Below, piece by piece: positions 51,578-59,442 of a DNA stretch of 64,000 nt. The stretch's first letter is position 1, and each line of letters opens with the position of its first letter. Under the pieces are notes generated by a model. That model had not been told where the DNA came from and did no database searches. It saw only the letters and a list, made by a program, of their open reading frames with translations. The position numbers and the translations under genes are program-made. The stretch comes from Stackebrandtia nassauensis DSM 44728 (GTDB lineage Bacteria > Actinomycetota > Actinomycetes > Mycobacteriales > Micromonosporaceae): the NCBI RefSeq assembly GCF_000024545.1, contig NC_013947.1, forward strand, positions 5,208,001 to 5,272,000. Direction: 5' to 3'.

Positions 51578-51585
51578 ATGGAGTA

Positions 51586-53607
51586 ATGCTAGATCCGAGA
51601 AGACTGCGATTGCTCCATGAGTTCGCCATTCAGGGCAGCATCGCCGCCGCCGCCGATGCCTTGGGATACACGGCATCCGCCGTCTCACAACAGCTCGCCG
51701 CCCTGGAGAAGGAGGCCGGAGTGGCCCTTTTGGACCGTACTGCCCGTAGTGCCGTCCTCACCGAGAATGGTGAGCGACTTGTCTCACATATTGGTGGCAT
51801 CCTCGCCGCGATCGAGGCCGCCGAGGCCGACCTGGCCGCCCAGGAGGCGATCCCCAGTGGACGGGTCGTGGTCGCCGCCTACCCGAGCGCGGCGGTCGCG
51901 TTGGCGCCGCCGGTGGCGCGGCGGTTGCGGCGGCACAGCGCCATCAGCCTGGAGTTGCGACAGGGCGAGGCCTCGCAGAGCCTCAACGAGGTGCGGTCCG
52001 GGGACATCGACATCGCCCTCGTCGACGACTGGACCGGCAGCCGCCGACCGAAACAGGCAGGGACCCTGTCTTTTCACTACCTGTGTCACGACCCGCTGGT
52101 GCTCGTGGTGCCGCGCGGGCATCAGTTGGCGGGGGCCGAGCAGGTGCACCTGTCGGAGTTGACCGACGAGACCTGGATCGCGGCGCTGGAGACCGAGCCG
52201 TCCCGGCTGGCCCTGGACCGGGTGCTGCGCACCGCCGGGGTCAGCGTGCCGATCCCGTGGCAGTTCGAGGGCACCGACACCATCCTGACCCTGGTGGCCC
52301 GAGGGCTGGGCATCTCGATCGTGCCCCGGATGGCCGTGGCCGACCGGCACTACCACGTGGAGGTGCTGGAGCTACCGCAGCCGCTGGTGGGGCGGGACGT
52401 CTACGCGGTGCACCGCACCGCCAGCGCCGAGCGCCCGGCGGTCGCGACGGTGCTGAAGCTGTTGAGCGACGCCGCCCAGCGCGCCTCGTTAGCCAGCGGC
52501 CTCGGCTCCCGACTCGGCCGCGGCTGCCGCCTCGGCCTCCTCGCCGTAGGCCGCCGCCAGCCGCGAGCTGCTGCCGAAGACGTCGTCGCGGGCGATGTGC
52601 AGCGCCGACAGCACCGCACCGGTCACCACGGGGTTGTCCGGCAGTGTGGACGGGACGATGTCGGTGACCGTCGCGTCCAGGGTGGACAGATGCGCGGCGA
52701 CCCGGTCGGCCAGCACCGAGGCCCCGGCGCGTCCGATGTCGCCCGACATCACGATCAGCCCCGGGTCGACGACGGCGACCAGCCCCAGCGCCCCCAGCGC
52801 GATGCGGGCCGCGAGCGCGTCGACGAAGGAGGTGGAGGCCATGTCGTCGGCCTCGCAGGCGCGCGCGACCACCTCGGCGACCGGGCCGGTCTCGACGCCG
52901 TGGTCGGCGGCCAGCGCCAGCACCGCCTCGGAGGAGACCAGCGAGTGGAAGCCGCCGGAGGCGCGGCCCGGCGCGGGCAGGTGGGCGCCCGGCAGCGCCA
53001 GTTTGCCGACCTCGCCGGAGCCGCCGGAGGCGCCGTGCCGCAGCGCGCCGTCCAGGATCACCGAGGCGCCGACGCTGCGGTCCAGCCACAGCACCGCCAG
53101 GTCCCGGCGTCCGGCCCCGGCGCCGTGGTGCAGTTCGGCGGTCCCGGCCAGGTCGGCCTCGTTCTCGAAGGCGATCGGGACGTCGAGCGCGTCGATGAGG
53201 CCGGGCAGCAGTTCGGCGTCCCAGCCGGGGAACTCGTAGCCCGGCAGCAGTTCGGCGGTGTTCTGGTTGATGAAGCCGGGGGCGGCGACCACGACGGTGT
53301 GCAGCGCCGAGACCTCCCGGTCGAGTTTGCGGACCGCGTCGGCCACGGCGCGCCGGATCAGGGACGCCAGAGTGTGATCCGGGTTAATCGTGCGGCGGCT
53401 CTCAGCCACGATCGCGCCGCCCAGATCGGCCAGCGCGACGTGAATTGTGCCACCGCGCAGGTCCACACCGGCCACATGTACGTAATCGGCCACGAGACCG
53501 TACACTTTGGCGTTCGGTCCGCGACGCTTCTTTCCGGACTCGCCGACTTGCTTCACCAGACCACCCTCTTGCAGGCGTTCTATCAGATCCGCGATAGACG
53601 GTCGTGA
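51586..53607 (+). CDS. LysR-family regulator, ORF runs on past the expected C-terminus
   Basis: The first 300 residues are a complete LysR-type regulator: HTH at residues 3-62 (LRLLHEFAIQGSIAAAADAL, TASAVSQQLAALEKEAG) and an effector-binding domain ending near KLLSDAAQRAS. The normal stop is missing: at 52489 the frame reads TTA, a very rare codon here, while TAG follows in the next frame. The ORF then goes on for about 370 codons antisense to the ROK gene, with Gly/Arg/Asp-rich sequence of no known family. Either a one-base insertion (TTAG for TAG) or genuine read-through explains this. The functional gene is probably 51586 to about 52491. It is divergent from an aminotransferase that it may control. 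Confidence 0.7.
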   Translation: MLDPRRLRLLHEFAIQGSIAAAADALGYTASAVSQQLAALEKEAGVALLDRTARSAVLTENGERLVSHIGGILAAIEAAEADLAAQEAIPSGRVVVAAYPSAAVALAPPVARRLRRHSAISLELRQGEASQSLNEVRSGDIDIALVDDWTGSRRPKQAGTLSFHYLCHDPLVLVVPRGHQLAGAEQVHLSELTDETWIAALETEPSRLALDRVLRTAGVSVPIPWQFEGTDTILTLVARGLGISIVPRMAVADRHYHVEVLELPQPLVGRDVYAVHRTASAERPAVATVLKLLSDAAQRASLASGLGSRLGRGCRLGLLAVGRRQPRAAAEDVVAGDVQRRQHRTGHHGVVRQCGRDDVGDRRVQGGQMRGDPVGQHRGPGASDVARHHDQPRVDDGDQPQRPQRDAGRERVDEGGGGHVVGLAGARDHLGDRAGLDAVVGGQRQHRLGGDQRVEAAGGAARRGQVGARQRQFADLAGAAGGAVPQRAVQDHRGADAAVQPQHRQVPASGPGAVVQFGGPGQVGLVLEGDRDVERVDEAGQQFGVPAGELVARQQFGGVLVDEAGGGDHDGVQRRDLPVEFADRVGHGAPDQGRQSVIRVNRAAALSHDRAAQIGQRDVNCATAQVHTGHMYVIGHETVHFGVRSATLLSGLADLLHQTTLLQAFYQIRDRRS

Positions 53608-53742
53608 AAGTCCTGTCAGTTCCCGCAACTGTGGAGCGCTCAGGCGTCCATGTTCGACGAGCAGATCGAGGGCGAGTCGATCGTTGATCGCGCGGGCCAT
53701 CTGGGGGCTGGCCGGATTTCCAGTCATTTTCTCTCTTTTCAT
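52489..53742 (-). CDS. ROK-family transcriptional regulator
   Basis: 417 residues. A winged helix (residues about 20-75, RLSAPQLRELTGLSRPSIADL) precedes a ROK sugar-kinase-like domain with VHVAGVDLRGGTIHVALADL and FENEADLAGTAELHHG segments. The Cys-x-Cys-G-x-x-x-Cys zinc motif of classical ROK proteins is missing: the equivalent part reads LALPGAHLPAPGRASG. It ends in an Ala/Glu-rich stretch. ROK regulators respond to sugars; the neighbouring divergent MFS gene, with an operator-like dyad in between, is the likely target. An alternative start is ATG at 53727. Confidence 0.9.
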   Translation of the reverse strand: MKREKMTGNPASPQMARAINDRLALDLLVEHGRLSAPQLRELTGLSRPSIADLIERLQEGGLVKQVGESGKKRRGPNAKVYGLVADYVHVAGVDLRGGTIHVALADLGGAIVAESRRTINPDHTLASLIRRAVADAVRKLDREVSALHTVVVAAPGFINQNTAELLPGYEFPGWDAELLPGLIDALDVPIAFENEADLAGTAELHHGAGAGRRDLAVLWLDRSVGASVILDGALRHGASGGSGEVGKLALPGAHLPAPGRASGGFHSLVSSEAVLALAADHGVETGPVAEVVARACEADDMASTSFVDALAARIALGALGLVAVVDPGLIVMSGDIGRAGASVLADRVAAHLSTLDATVTDIVPSTLPDNPVVTGAVLSALHIARDDVFGSSSRLAAAYGEEAEAAAAAESGAEAAG

Positions 53743-53764
53743 CAGGGAGCCTGCCTGTTATTTT

Positions 53765-53787
53765 TTAGTTGGTCGCCCACCCACTAA
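53765..53787. promoter_or_regulatory. Inverted repeat, candidate ROK operator
   Basis: TTAGTTGGT (53765-53773), 5-bp spacer, ACCCACTAA (53779-53787), eight of nine paired. It lies in the 78-bp gap between the ROK gene and the MFS gene and resembles the TTAGTTT-type half-sites of XylR/ROK operators. Confidence 0.6.
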
Positions 53788-53820
53788 TTGTCCGGCGGCA
53801 GGTCTTAAAGGAGGTCAGAG

Positions 53821-55218
53821 TTGAAGCACCGTCGTGCCTTGAACAGTGTGGCAGTCATCTTCGCCGTGCACGGCGCCGTGTCAGGGACGTTCGCCACCCG
53901 TGTGCCGTGGATCTCCGACCGCCTCCACCTCACCGCCGGGGCGCTGGGTCTGGCCTTGGTCTGCTCGGCCCTGGGTGCCGTCCTCATCATGCCGGTCGCC
54001 TCGCGACTGGTCGCCATGATCGGTCAGCGTCGCACCACGCGCGCCGCCGTCATCGCCTACGCCGCGACGCTCGCCGTGCCGGCCTTCATGCCCAATACCT
54101 ACCTCCTGGGTCTGTCCCTGTGGGTGATGGGCGCGGCCGCGGGCATCTGCGACGTCGCGATGAAGTCACAGGCAAACGACGTGGAACGTCGGATGGGGCG
54201 CGCCGTCATGTCGCGACTGTACGGACTGTGGAGCCTCGGCGTCCTGGCGGGCGCCGGAATGGGCACCGCGGCGACCTTCGCCGGCCTCGACGCGCGGCTG
54301 CACTTCGTGTGGACCGCGGGCACGCTGCTGGTCATCGGCGGTGCCGCCTCCATCACCGTCCCGCGCGGCGTGTCGGCCCCGGTCGCCAAGGCGGCCCAGG
54401 CCCGGGCCCGCACCCGCATCGCCCGCCCCACCCGGGTGCTGGCGATCGCCGCGATCATCGGCGGCTGCGCCTCCTTCGCCGAGGCGACGGTGCACAGCTT
54501 CAGCGCCATCTACATCACCGAGGTGACCGGCGGCAGCGTCGGCGCCGGCTCGGTCGCGTTCGTCGGCTTCGTCGCCTCGATGGCGGTCGGACGACTGTCC
54601 GGCGACGCCCTGGTCAGCAAGTTCGGCCCGGTGCGGGTGGTGCAGACCGGCGGCCTGCTGGCCTTCGCGGGCACCGCGCTGTCGGTGGTGGCCTGGCACC
54701 CGGCCCCGGCGCTGCTGGCCTTCGCGATGGTCGGCCTGGGCATCGCCGCGATCGTCCCGGTCGCGCTCAGCGTGGGTTCCCGCGAGACCGAGACCCCGGG
54801 CCAGGGCATCACGATCGTGCTGGCCGCCGCGCAGCTGGGCTGCGTCGTCGCGCCGGGAACCATCGGCGCGGTGTCGGGCGCGCTGTCGCTGCCGGTGGCC
54901 TTCGCGGTCACCGCCGCGGTCATCATCCCGCTGGTGTTCGGCGCGACCGCGCTGCGGATCCGCGTCGCCGCCCCGGCCGCCGAACCGGTTGCCGAGGCCG
55001 TCGAGCCGGTGGCCGCGCCGATCGCGGCTCCGCTGATCGAGCTGGCCGAACCGGCCCGTCCCGGCGCCGCCGTCGGCATCGTCTCGATGTCCGCCATCGC
55101 GGCGGCTCGGCCGATCGGCTTCGACGACGCCACCGTCAAGCTGGCCGTGGCCCGGCGCGACACCGAGCCCGCCGAACTGATCCACACCGGCGAGATCCCG
55201 GTGGCAGTGGCGGCCTGA
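53821..55218 (+). CDS. MFS transporter, TTG start
   Basis: 465 residues. The TTG at 53821 has an excellent AAAGGAGG site 6 bp before it and opens with KHRRALNSVAVIFAVHGAVSG. About 12 membrane helices occupy residues 5-380, with a signature ATRVPWISDRLHLTAGALGL and the loop VGRLSGDALVSKFGPV, typical of the FucP/YbjJ-like group of sugar or unknown transporters. The C-terminal 85 residues (AAPAAEPVAEAVEPVAAP onward) form a cytoplasmic Ala/Pro/Glu-rich tail. It is divergent from a ROK regulator, so sugar or sugar-derivative transport under that regulator is plausible. Confidence 0.9.
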   Translation: MKHRRALNSVAVIFAVHGAVSGTFATRVPWISDRLHLTAGALGLALVCSALGAVLIMPVASRLVAMIGQRRTTRAAVIAYAATLAVPAFMPNTYLLGLSLWVMGAAAGICDVAMKSQANDVERRMGRAVMSRLYGLWSLGVLAGAGMGTAATFAGLDARLHFVWTAGTLLVIGGAASITVPRGVSAPVAKAAQARARTRIARPTRVLAIAAIIGGCASFAEATVHSFSAIYITEVTGGSVGAGSVAFVGFVASMAVGRLSGDALVSKFGPVRVVQTGGLLAFAGTALSVVAWHPAPALLAFAMVGLGIAAIVPVALSVGSRETETPGQGITIVLAAAQLGCVVAPGTIGAVSGALSLPVAFAVTAAVIIPLVFGATALRIRVAAPAAEPVAEAVEPVAAPIAAPLIELAEPARPGAAVGIVSMSAIAAARPIGFDDATVKLAVARRDTEPAELIHTGEIPVAVAA

Positions 55219-55263
55219 TCCTCCCCTGGACGCGGGCGGACGAGTAGTTCGGCCGCCCGCACA

Positions 55264-55294
55264 GCGGCCACGGCCATGCCCAAGCCGTGGCCGC
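55264..55294 (+). terminator. First of two hairpins after the MFS gene
   Basis: An 11-bp perfect stem GCGGCCACGGC / GCCGTGGCCGC (55264-55274, 55284-55294) with a 9-nt loop. Confidence 0.68.
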
Positions 55295-55321
55295 CCCAAG
55301 ACCTGTCCTCGGGTGCACATG

Positions 55322-55359
55322 GTCCCCGGATTCCGGTTCCCCATCCGGAATCCGGGGAC
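55322..55359 (+). terminator. Second, stronger hairpin
   Basis: A perfect 15-bp stem (55322-55336, 55345-55359) with an 8-nt loop, followed by TTCTC. Together with the preceding hairpin it insulates the next gene. Confidence 0.75.
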
Positions 55360-55411
55360 TTCTCATGCACTACTCTGTCGCGGCCAGAATCCTTACCCCC
55401 CGGAGATTCGC

Positions 55412-56050
55412 ATGAACGACACCGTAGAAACCGTCTTCTTTTGCTTCGGCCTGCCCGTCCTTCTCATCGGGCTGGCCTACCTGATGATCTTCGAACCGAT
55501 ACGCCGCAGACGAAAGAAAGCGGTCTCAGCCGGGTCGGCCTGGGCGAAACGCCACGGCTGGCGGTACCAGAAGGCCGACAACGCGCTGGTCGGACGGTGG
55601 CAGGGGGAACCGTTCCGCAACCGCGGCGGCGCCGCCGACGTCCTCTATGGCGTCCATCGCGGACGCAACATCATGATGTTCACCTACGGCTATCACGAGG
55701 CCGGAGTGGTGACGCAGTCCGAGTCGTTCTACACGATCGTGGCCGTCGGTCTGGGCTCGCAGCGGCCGTGGCTCCAGCTCAAGCCGCGCGACGAACCGCG
55801 GTCACACCAGCTGTTCGACGTGTTCGACATCCAAAGCCAGGACAACCAGTACTCCAACCACGTGTTCCAGTCCGGGCTGGCCGACTGGCTGCTCAACGAC
55901 CCGCGCTCCCGGCAGCAGCCGGTGCGGTTCGAGAACGCCGACCTGCTCAGCTGGTGGGGCGGGCCGATCGACTGCGACGAGGCCTTCGCCACGGCCGAGT
56001 TCCTGTGCGACCTCGCCGACCGGGTTCCCGACGCGGCCCGGCACCACTGA
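55412..56050 (+). CDS. Hypothetical membrane protein, 212 aa
   Basis: ATG behind CCGGAG, in place of an upstream ATG at 55313 whose region lies inside the hairpins. One hydrophobic helix (about residues 7-29, VFFCFGLPVLLIGLAYLMIF) is followed by a basic RRRRKK stretch and a soluble domain of about 170 residues (GWRYQKADNALVGRWQGEPF, ... LFDVFDIQSQDNQYSNHVFQ cited in parts). Similar proteins in actinobacteria consist of a single anchor plus a globular cytoplasmic domain; I do not recognise the fold. Expressed separately from nadE, which is convergent. Confidence 0.75.
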   Translation: MNDTVETVFFCFGLPVLLIGLAYLMIFEPIRRRRKKAVSAGSAWAKRHGWRYQKADNALVGRWQGEPFRNRGGAADVLYGVHRGRNIMMFTYGYHEAGVVTQSESFYTIVAVGLGSQRPWLQLKPRDEPRSHQLFDVFDIQSQDNQYSNHVFQSGLADWLLNDPRSRQQPVRFENADLLSWWGGPIDCDEAFATAEFLCDLADRVPDAARHH

Positions 56051-56066
56051 CACCGTCCGGCGTGGA

Positions 56067-57827
56067 CTACGCCCGCGAGTCGCCCTCGCGGAACCGGTTG
56101 GTGATCGGCAACCGCCGGTCGCGGCCGAAGGACTTGCCGGTGACCTTGGTTCCCGGCGCCGACTGGCGGCGCTTGTACTCGGCGATGTCGACCAACCGCA
56201 GAATCCGGTCCACTATGGCCGGGTCGTGTCCGGCGGCCACCAGGTCGTCGCGACCGGCGTCGCCGTCGACGTACCCGGCCAGGATCGCGTCCAGCACTTC
56301 GTAGGGCGGCAGCGAGTCCGTGTCGACCTGGTCGGGGCGCAGCTCGGCCGACGGCGGTTTGGTGATGATGTTGTCGGGGATCGGCGCCACCTCGCCCCGT
56401 CGCTTGGCCTCGGCGTTGCGCCACTTGGCCAGCTCGAACACCAGCGTCTTGGGGACGTCCTTGATCGGCGCGTAACCACCGACCGCGTCACCGTACAGTG
56501 TGGAGTAGCCGACGGCGTACTCGCTCTTGTTCCCCGCCGCCAGCACCAGGTGTCCATGCTGGTTCGACAGCGCCATCCAGATGACACCGCGCACCCGCGC
56601 CTGCAGGTTCTCCACCGCGACCCCCGACAGCGACAGCTGCGACAGGTAGGCGTCCACGATGGTCTGGATCGGTTCGACGAGGTAGTGCAGCCCGGTGCGC
56701 TGCGCCAGGTCGGCGGCGTCGTCGCGGGAGTGCTGCGAGGAGTACTGGCTCGGGTTGGACACGGCGTGCACCCGGTCCGGGCCCAGCGCGTCGACGGCCA
56801 GCGCCGCGACCACGGCCGAGTCGATGCCGCCCGACAGTCCGAACAGCACCGAGGCGAAGCCGTTCTTGTCCACATAGTCGCGAAGGCCGAGCGTCAGCGC
56901 GCCCCACACCTCGGCCAGGTCGGACAGCGGCTCGGTCTTGACCGGCGTGATCAGGTTGCGGCGCAACGGCAGTGAACCGCCGGAGATCTCGGTGTGGCGC
57001 ACCGCCATCGCCGCGTCGGTCACCTCCGGTACGTCACCGGCGTCGTCGAAGGTCAGGTCGGCCAGCAGCAGTTCCTCGGTGAACCGGGGACCGCGCAGCA
57101 CCAGTTCACCGTCGGCCTTGACGATCATGGTGTCGCCGTCGAAGACGAGTTCGTCCTGGCCGCCGATGACGTTGACGTAGGCGACGGTGGCGTTCGCCTC
57201 GGCGGCGCGCCGCTTCACCAGCGACAGCCGGGTGTCGTCCTTGTCGCGCTCGAACGGCGAGGCGTTGATGTTGACGACCAGCCCGACCCCGGCCTGCCGG
57301 GCCACCGCGAACGGTCCGCCGGGCTGCCAGATGTCCTCGCACACCGTCACCGCGACGTCCACACCGCCGACCCGCACCACCTCCAGCGTGTCGCCGGAGA
57401 CGAAGTACCGGTCCTCGTCGAAGACGCCGTAGTTGGGCAGGTGGTGCTTGAAGTACCGGGTCACGACCCGGCCGGAGTGCAGGACGGCCAGCGCGTCGCG
57501 CGGTCCGACCCCGGGATCGGCGTCGGCGTCCATGCGCGCCGGGCCGTCGGCGTCCAGATAACCGACCACGACGACGATGCCGCCCAGCCCGGCCTCGGCC
57601 AGCTCACTCGCCAGCCGCTCCACCCGCTGTCGGCTGGCCCGCACGAACGACTCCCGGAACACCAGGTCCTCCACCGGGTACCCGGTCAGCATCATCTCGC
57701 CGAACGCCACCATGTGGGCCCCGGCCCTCTTGGCCCGCGCGGTCCACTCGACGACGGCGGCGGCGTTGCCGTCGAGGTCGCCGACGGTGGAGTTGGTCTG
57801 GGCCAGTGCGAGGCGAAGCGTGCGCAT
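56067..57827 (-). CDS. nadE: Glutamine-dependent NAD(+) synthase
   Basis: 586 residues from the ATG at 57827 (MRTLRLALAQTNSTVGDLDG). The final step of NAD synthesis: ATP-dependent amidation of deamido-NAD, with ammonia from glutamine. The N-terminal nitrilase-like glutaminase domain has Glu in FGEMMLTGYPVEDLVF (about residue 45), Lys in the KHHLPNYGVFDEDRYF stretch (about 117) and the nucleophile Cys in VAVTVCEDIWQPGG (about 155). The C-terminal synthetase domain starts with the P-loop FGLSGGIDSAVVAALAV (about 325). It is cytoplasmic. A hairpin separates it from the TIGR03086 gene on the same strand. Confidence 0.96.
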   Translation of the reverse strand: MRTLRLALAQTNSTVGDLDGNAAAVVEWTARAKRAGAHMVAFGEMMLTGYPVEDLVFRESFVRASRQRVERLASELAEAGLGGIVVVVGYLDADGPARMDADADPGVGPRDALAVLHSGRVVTRYFKHHLPNYGVFDEDRYFVSGDTLEVVRVGGVDVAVTVCEDIWQPGGPFAVARQAGVGLVVNINASPFERDKDDTRLSLVKRRAAEANATVAYVNVIGGQDELVFDGDTMIVKADGELVLRGPRFTEELLLADLTFDDAGDVPEVTDAAMAVRHTEISGGSLPLRRNLITPVKTEPLSDLAEVWGALTLGLRDYVDKNGFASVLFGLSGGIDSAVVAALAVDALGPDRVHAVSNPSQYSSQHSRDDAADLAQRTGLHYLVEPIQTIVDAYLSQLSLSGVAVENLQARVRGVIWMALSNQHGHLVLAAGNKSEYAVGYSTLYGDAVGGYAPIKDVPKTLVFELAKWRNAEAKRRGEVAPIPDNIITKPPSAELRPDQVDTDSLPPYEVLDAILAGYVDGDAGRDDLVAAGHDPAIVDRILRLVDIAEYKRRQSAPGTKVTGKSFGRDRRLPITNRFREGDSRA

Positions 57828-57846
57828 ACGGCCATTGTCTCCATAC

Positions 57847-57872
57847 GGCGCCCGGGTGTGCCGCCGGGCGCC
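57847..57872 (-). terminator. Hairpin upstream of nadE
   Basis: GGCGCCCGG (57847-57855) and CCGGGCGCC (57864-57872) form a 9-bp stem with an 8-nt loop between the stop of the TIGR03086 gene and the nadE start. Confidence 0.55.
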
Positions 57873-57889
57873 GCGACAGTGGCGGGCCT

Positions 57890-58462
57890 CTAGTCGGGGC
57901 GGCGGCCGGTGACGCCGAGGATGCGGTGCAGCAGCGGCGCGTCGGCCGGTACCGCGACCTCGGGTCCGTAGACGCCCATCTGGCGTCCGGTCTCGGCGTT
58001 GGCGGCGACCTCGGCGAACGTGAACGCGAGCACGTCCTCGTCCCAGGTCGCCTGCTGTCCGGTCGCCTGGGCGAGGTCCCAGCCGTGGATGACCAGTTCG
58101 CCCAGTACCATGCCGCCGACCATGCTGGCCGGGATCTCGTGCGGGCCGCCCATGCTCGCGACCCCCTGCCAGGCCTCGGGCCGACTCCACGCGGCGACGG
58201 TGCGGTTCAGCTGTGCGACCAGATCACCGGACCAGTCGGCCGCGGTGAGGTCGACGTCCGCTTCGGACTCCGCCGGTGGCGGCACGGTCTCCTTGCGTCC
58301 GGCGGCTTCCAGGCTCGGCCCCCAGAACAGCATGTGGTTGACCAGTTTGCGGACGTCGTACTCGGCGCACGGCGTGGCGGCGTCGAGCTGGTCGGGTTTG
58401 ATGTTGTCGACGATGGTCGCGAAGGGCTGATACGCCCGCGACACCAGTTTGTCTCCGTTCAC
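57890..58462 (-). CDS. TIGR03086-family (DinB-like) protein
   Basis: 190 residues from a GTG (VNGDKLVSRAYQPFATIVDNI); other starts at 58513 or 58522 would add up to 20 residues. The TIGR03086/mycothiol-dependent maleylpyruvate-isomerase-like signature is TPCAEYDVRKLVNHMLFWG (about residue 31), with metal-binding His residues here and in ELVIHGWDLAQATGQ (about 122). Family members are four-helix DinB-like metalloproteins, some mycothiol-dependent; the reaction is not assigned. It is divergent from an AraC regulator whose ATG lies 62 bp away, and may be controlled by it. Confidence 0.87.
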   Translation of the reverse strand: MNGDKLVSRAYQPFATIVDNIKPDQLDAATPCAEYDVRKLVNHMLFWGPSLEAAGRKETVPPPAESEADVDLTAADWSGDLVAQLNRTVAAWSRPEAWQGVASMGGPHEIPASMVGGMVLGELVIHGWDLAQATGQQATWDEDVLAFTFAEVAANAETGRQMGVYGPEVAVPADAPLLHRILGVTGRRPD

Positions 58463-58524
58463 TAGGCCACGGTAGGCGCGGCGAAGGCCGAACGCATTGA
58501 ACAAAGACGACATATTCTCCACCC

Positions 58525-59442
58525 ATGTCCCGGGACGAGCGCGAGCTGAACTGGCGGCGGTTCCAGCGGCACGACTTCCCGGAACCGTCGCCGGACCTGG
58601 CGCCGTACGTGACCCGGTACTGGATCGTGGACTGGGACTACGCCCGCCCGTACCGGCAGCTGATCGTCCCGTACCCGAAGGTGCAGCTGTCGTTCATCGG
58701 CGACACCGTCGAGGTGCACGGCGTGTCCAGCGGGCACGTGTTCAAGGAGCTCGACGGCCGCGGCCGGGTGTTCGGGGTGGAGTTCCAGGCGGGCTGTTTC
58801 CGTCCGTTCCTGGGCGCGCCGGTGCAGTCGATCACCGACCGGTCGATCCCGGCGACCGACGTCTTCGACGCGATCCCCGACACCGTCGACGTGTCCACGG
58901 TGGAGGCGATGCTGCGGGCCAACCTGCCCTCGCCACCGCCCGAGACGCCGCTGGCCGCGCGCATCGTCGAACGCATCGCCGCCGAACCGGCGATCACCCG
59001 CGCCGACGACCTGGCGCGCGAATACCGGATCACGCTGCGGCAGCTGCAACGCCAGTTCGCCGAGCACGTCGGCATCGGTCCCAAGTGGGTGATCCGCCGG
59101 TACCGGCTTCGCGAGGCGACCGAGCGGATGGCCACCGGCGAACGCGTCGACTGGGGTGCGCTGGCCGCCGAACTCGGCTTCGCCGACCAGGCGCACTTCA
59201 CCCGCGACTTCACCAAGATGTTCGGTGAGACGCCGACGCGCTACGCCGAACGGTACTTAGGCGCTCAGCCCAGTTCCAACGTGGCGATACGGCCCTTGGG
59301 TCCCGACGCCCAGCAAGCGAACTTGGCGCACTCGACACTGTCGAAGGCGCCGTCGTCGAAGCGGTGCCAGTCGCGTCCGTTGTCGACGGTCAGGTCGCTG
59401 CCGGTCGGGCCGACGGTGATCGCGATCGAACCGGCCACATAG
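58525..59442 (+). CDS. AraC-family regulator, ORF runs on past the expected end
   Basis: 305 residues. The N-terminal domain of about 150 residues (LAPYVTRYWIVDWDY, VFGVEFQAGCFRPFLGAPV) is of the DUF6597 type. The C-terminal AraC HTH domain reads RQLQRQFAEHVGIGPKWVIR, REATERMATGE and AAELGFADQAHFTRDFTKMF, ending at GETPTRYAERYLG, where such proteins stop. Here the next codons read TTA GGC GCT CAG and the frame continues for about 60 residues antisense to the beta-propeller gene. A TAG is present one frame over. The extension is probably not functional, or reflects a small frameshift. It is divergent from the TIGR03086 gene. Confidence 0.85.
   Translation: MSRDERELNWRRFQRHDFPEPSPDLAPYVTRYWIVDWDYARPYRQLIVPYPKVQLSFIGDTVEVHGVSSGHVFKELDGRGRVFGVEFQAGCFRPFLGAPVQSITDRSIPATDVFDAIPDTVDVSTVEAMLRANLPSPPPETPLAARIVERIAAEPAITRADDLAREYRITLRQLQRQFAEHVGIGPKWVIRRYRLREATERMATGERVDWGALAAELGFADQAHFTRDFTKMFGETPTRYAERYLGAQPSSNVAIRPLGPDAQQANLAHSTLSKAPSSKRCQSRPLSTVRSLPVGPTVIAIEPAT

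Noticed and set aside
58490-58524. Strong promoter for a leaderless AraC mRNA
   Set aside because: TATTCT lies 6 bp before the ATG, but no acceptable -35 is found at the right distance, so I did not list it as a feature.
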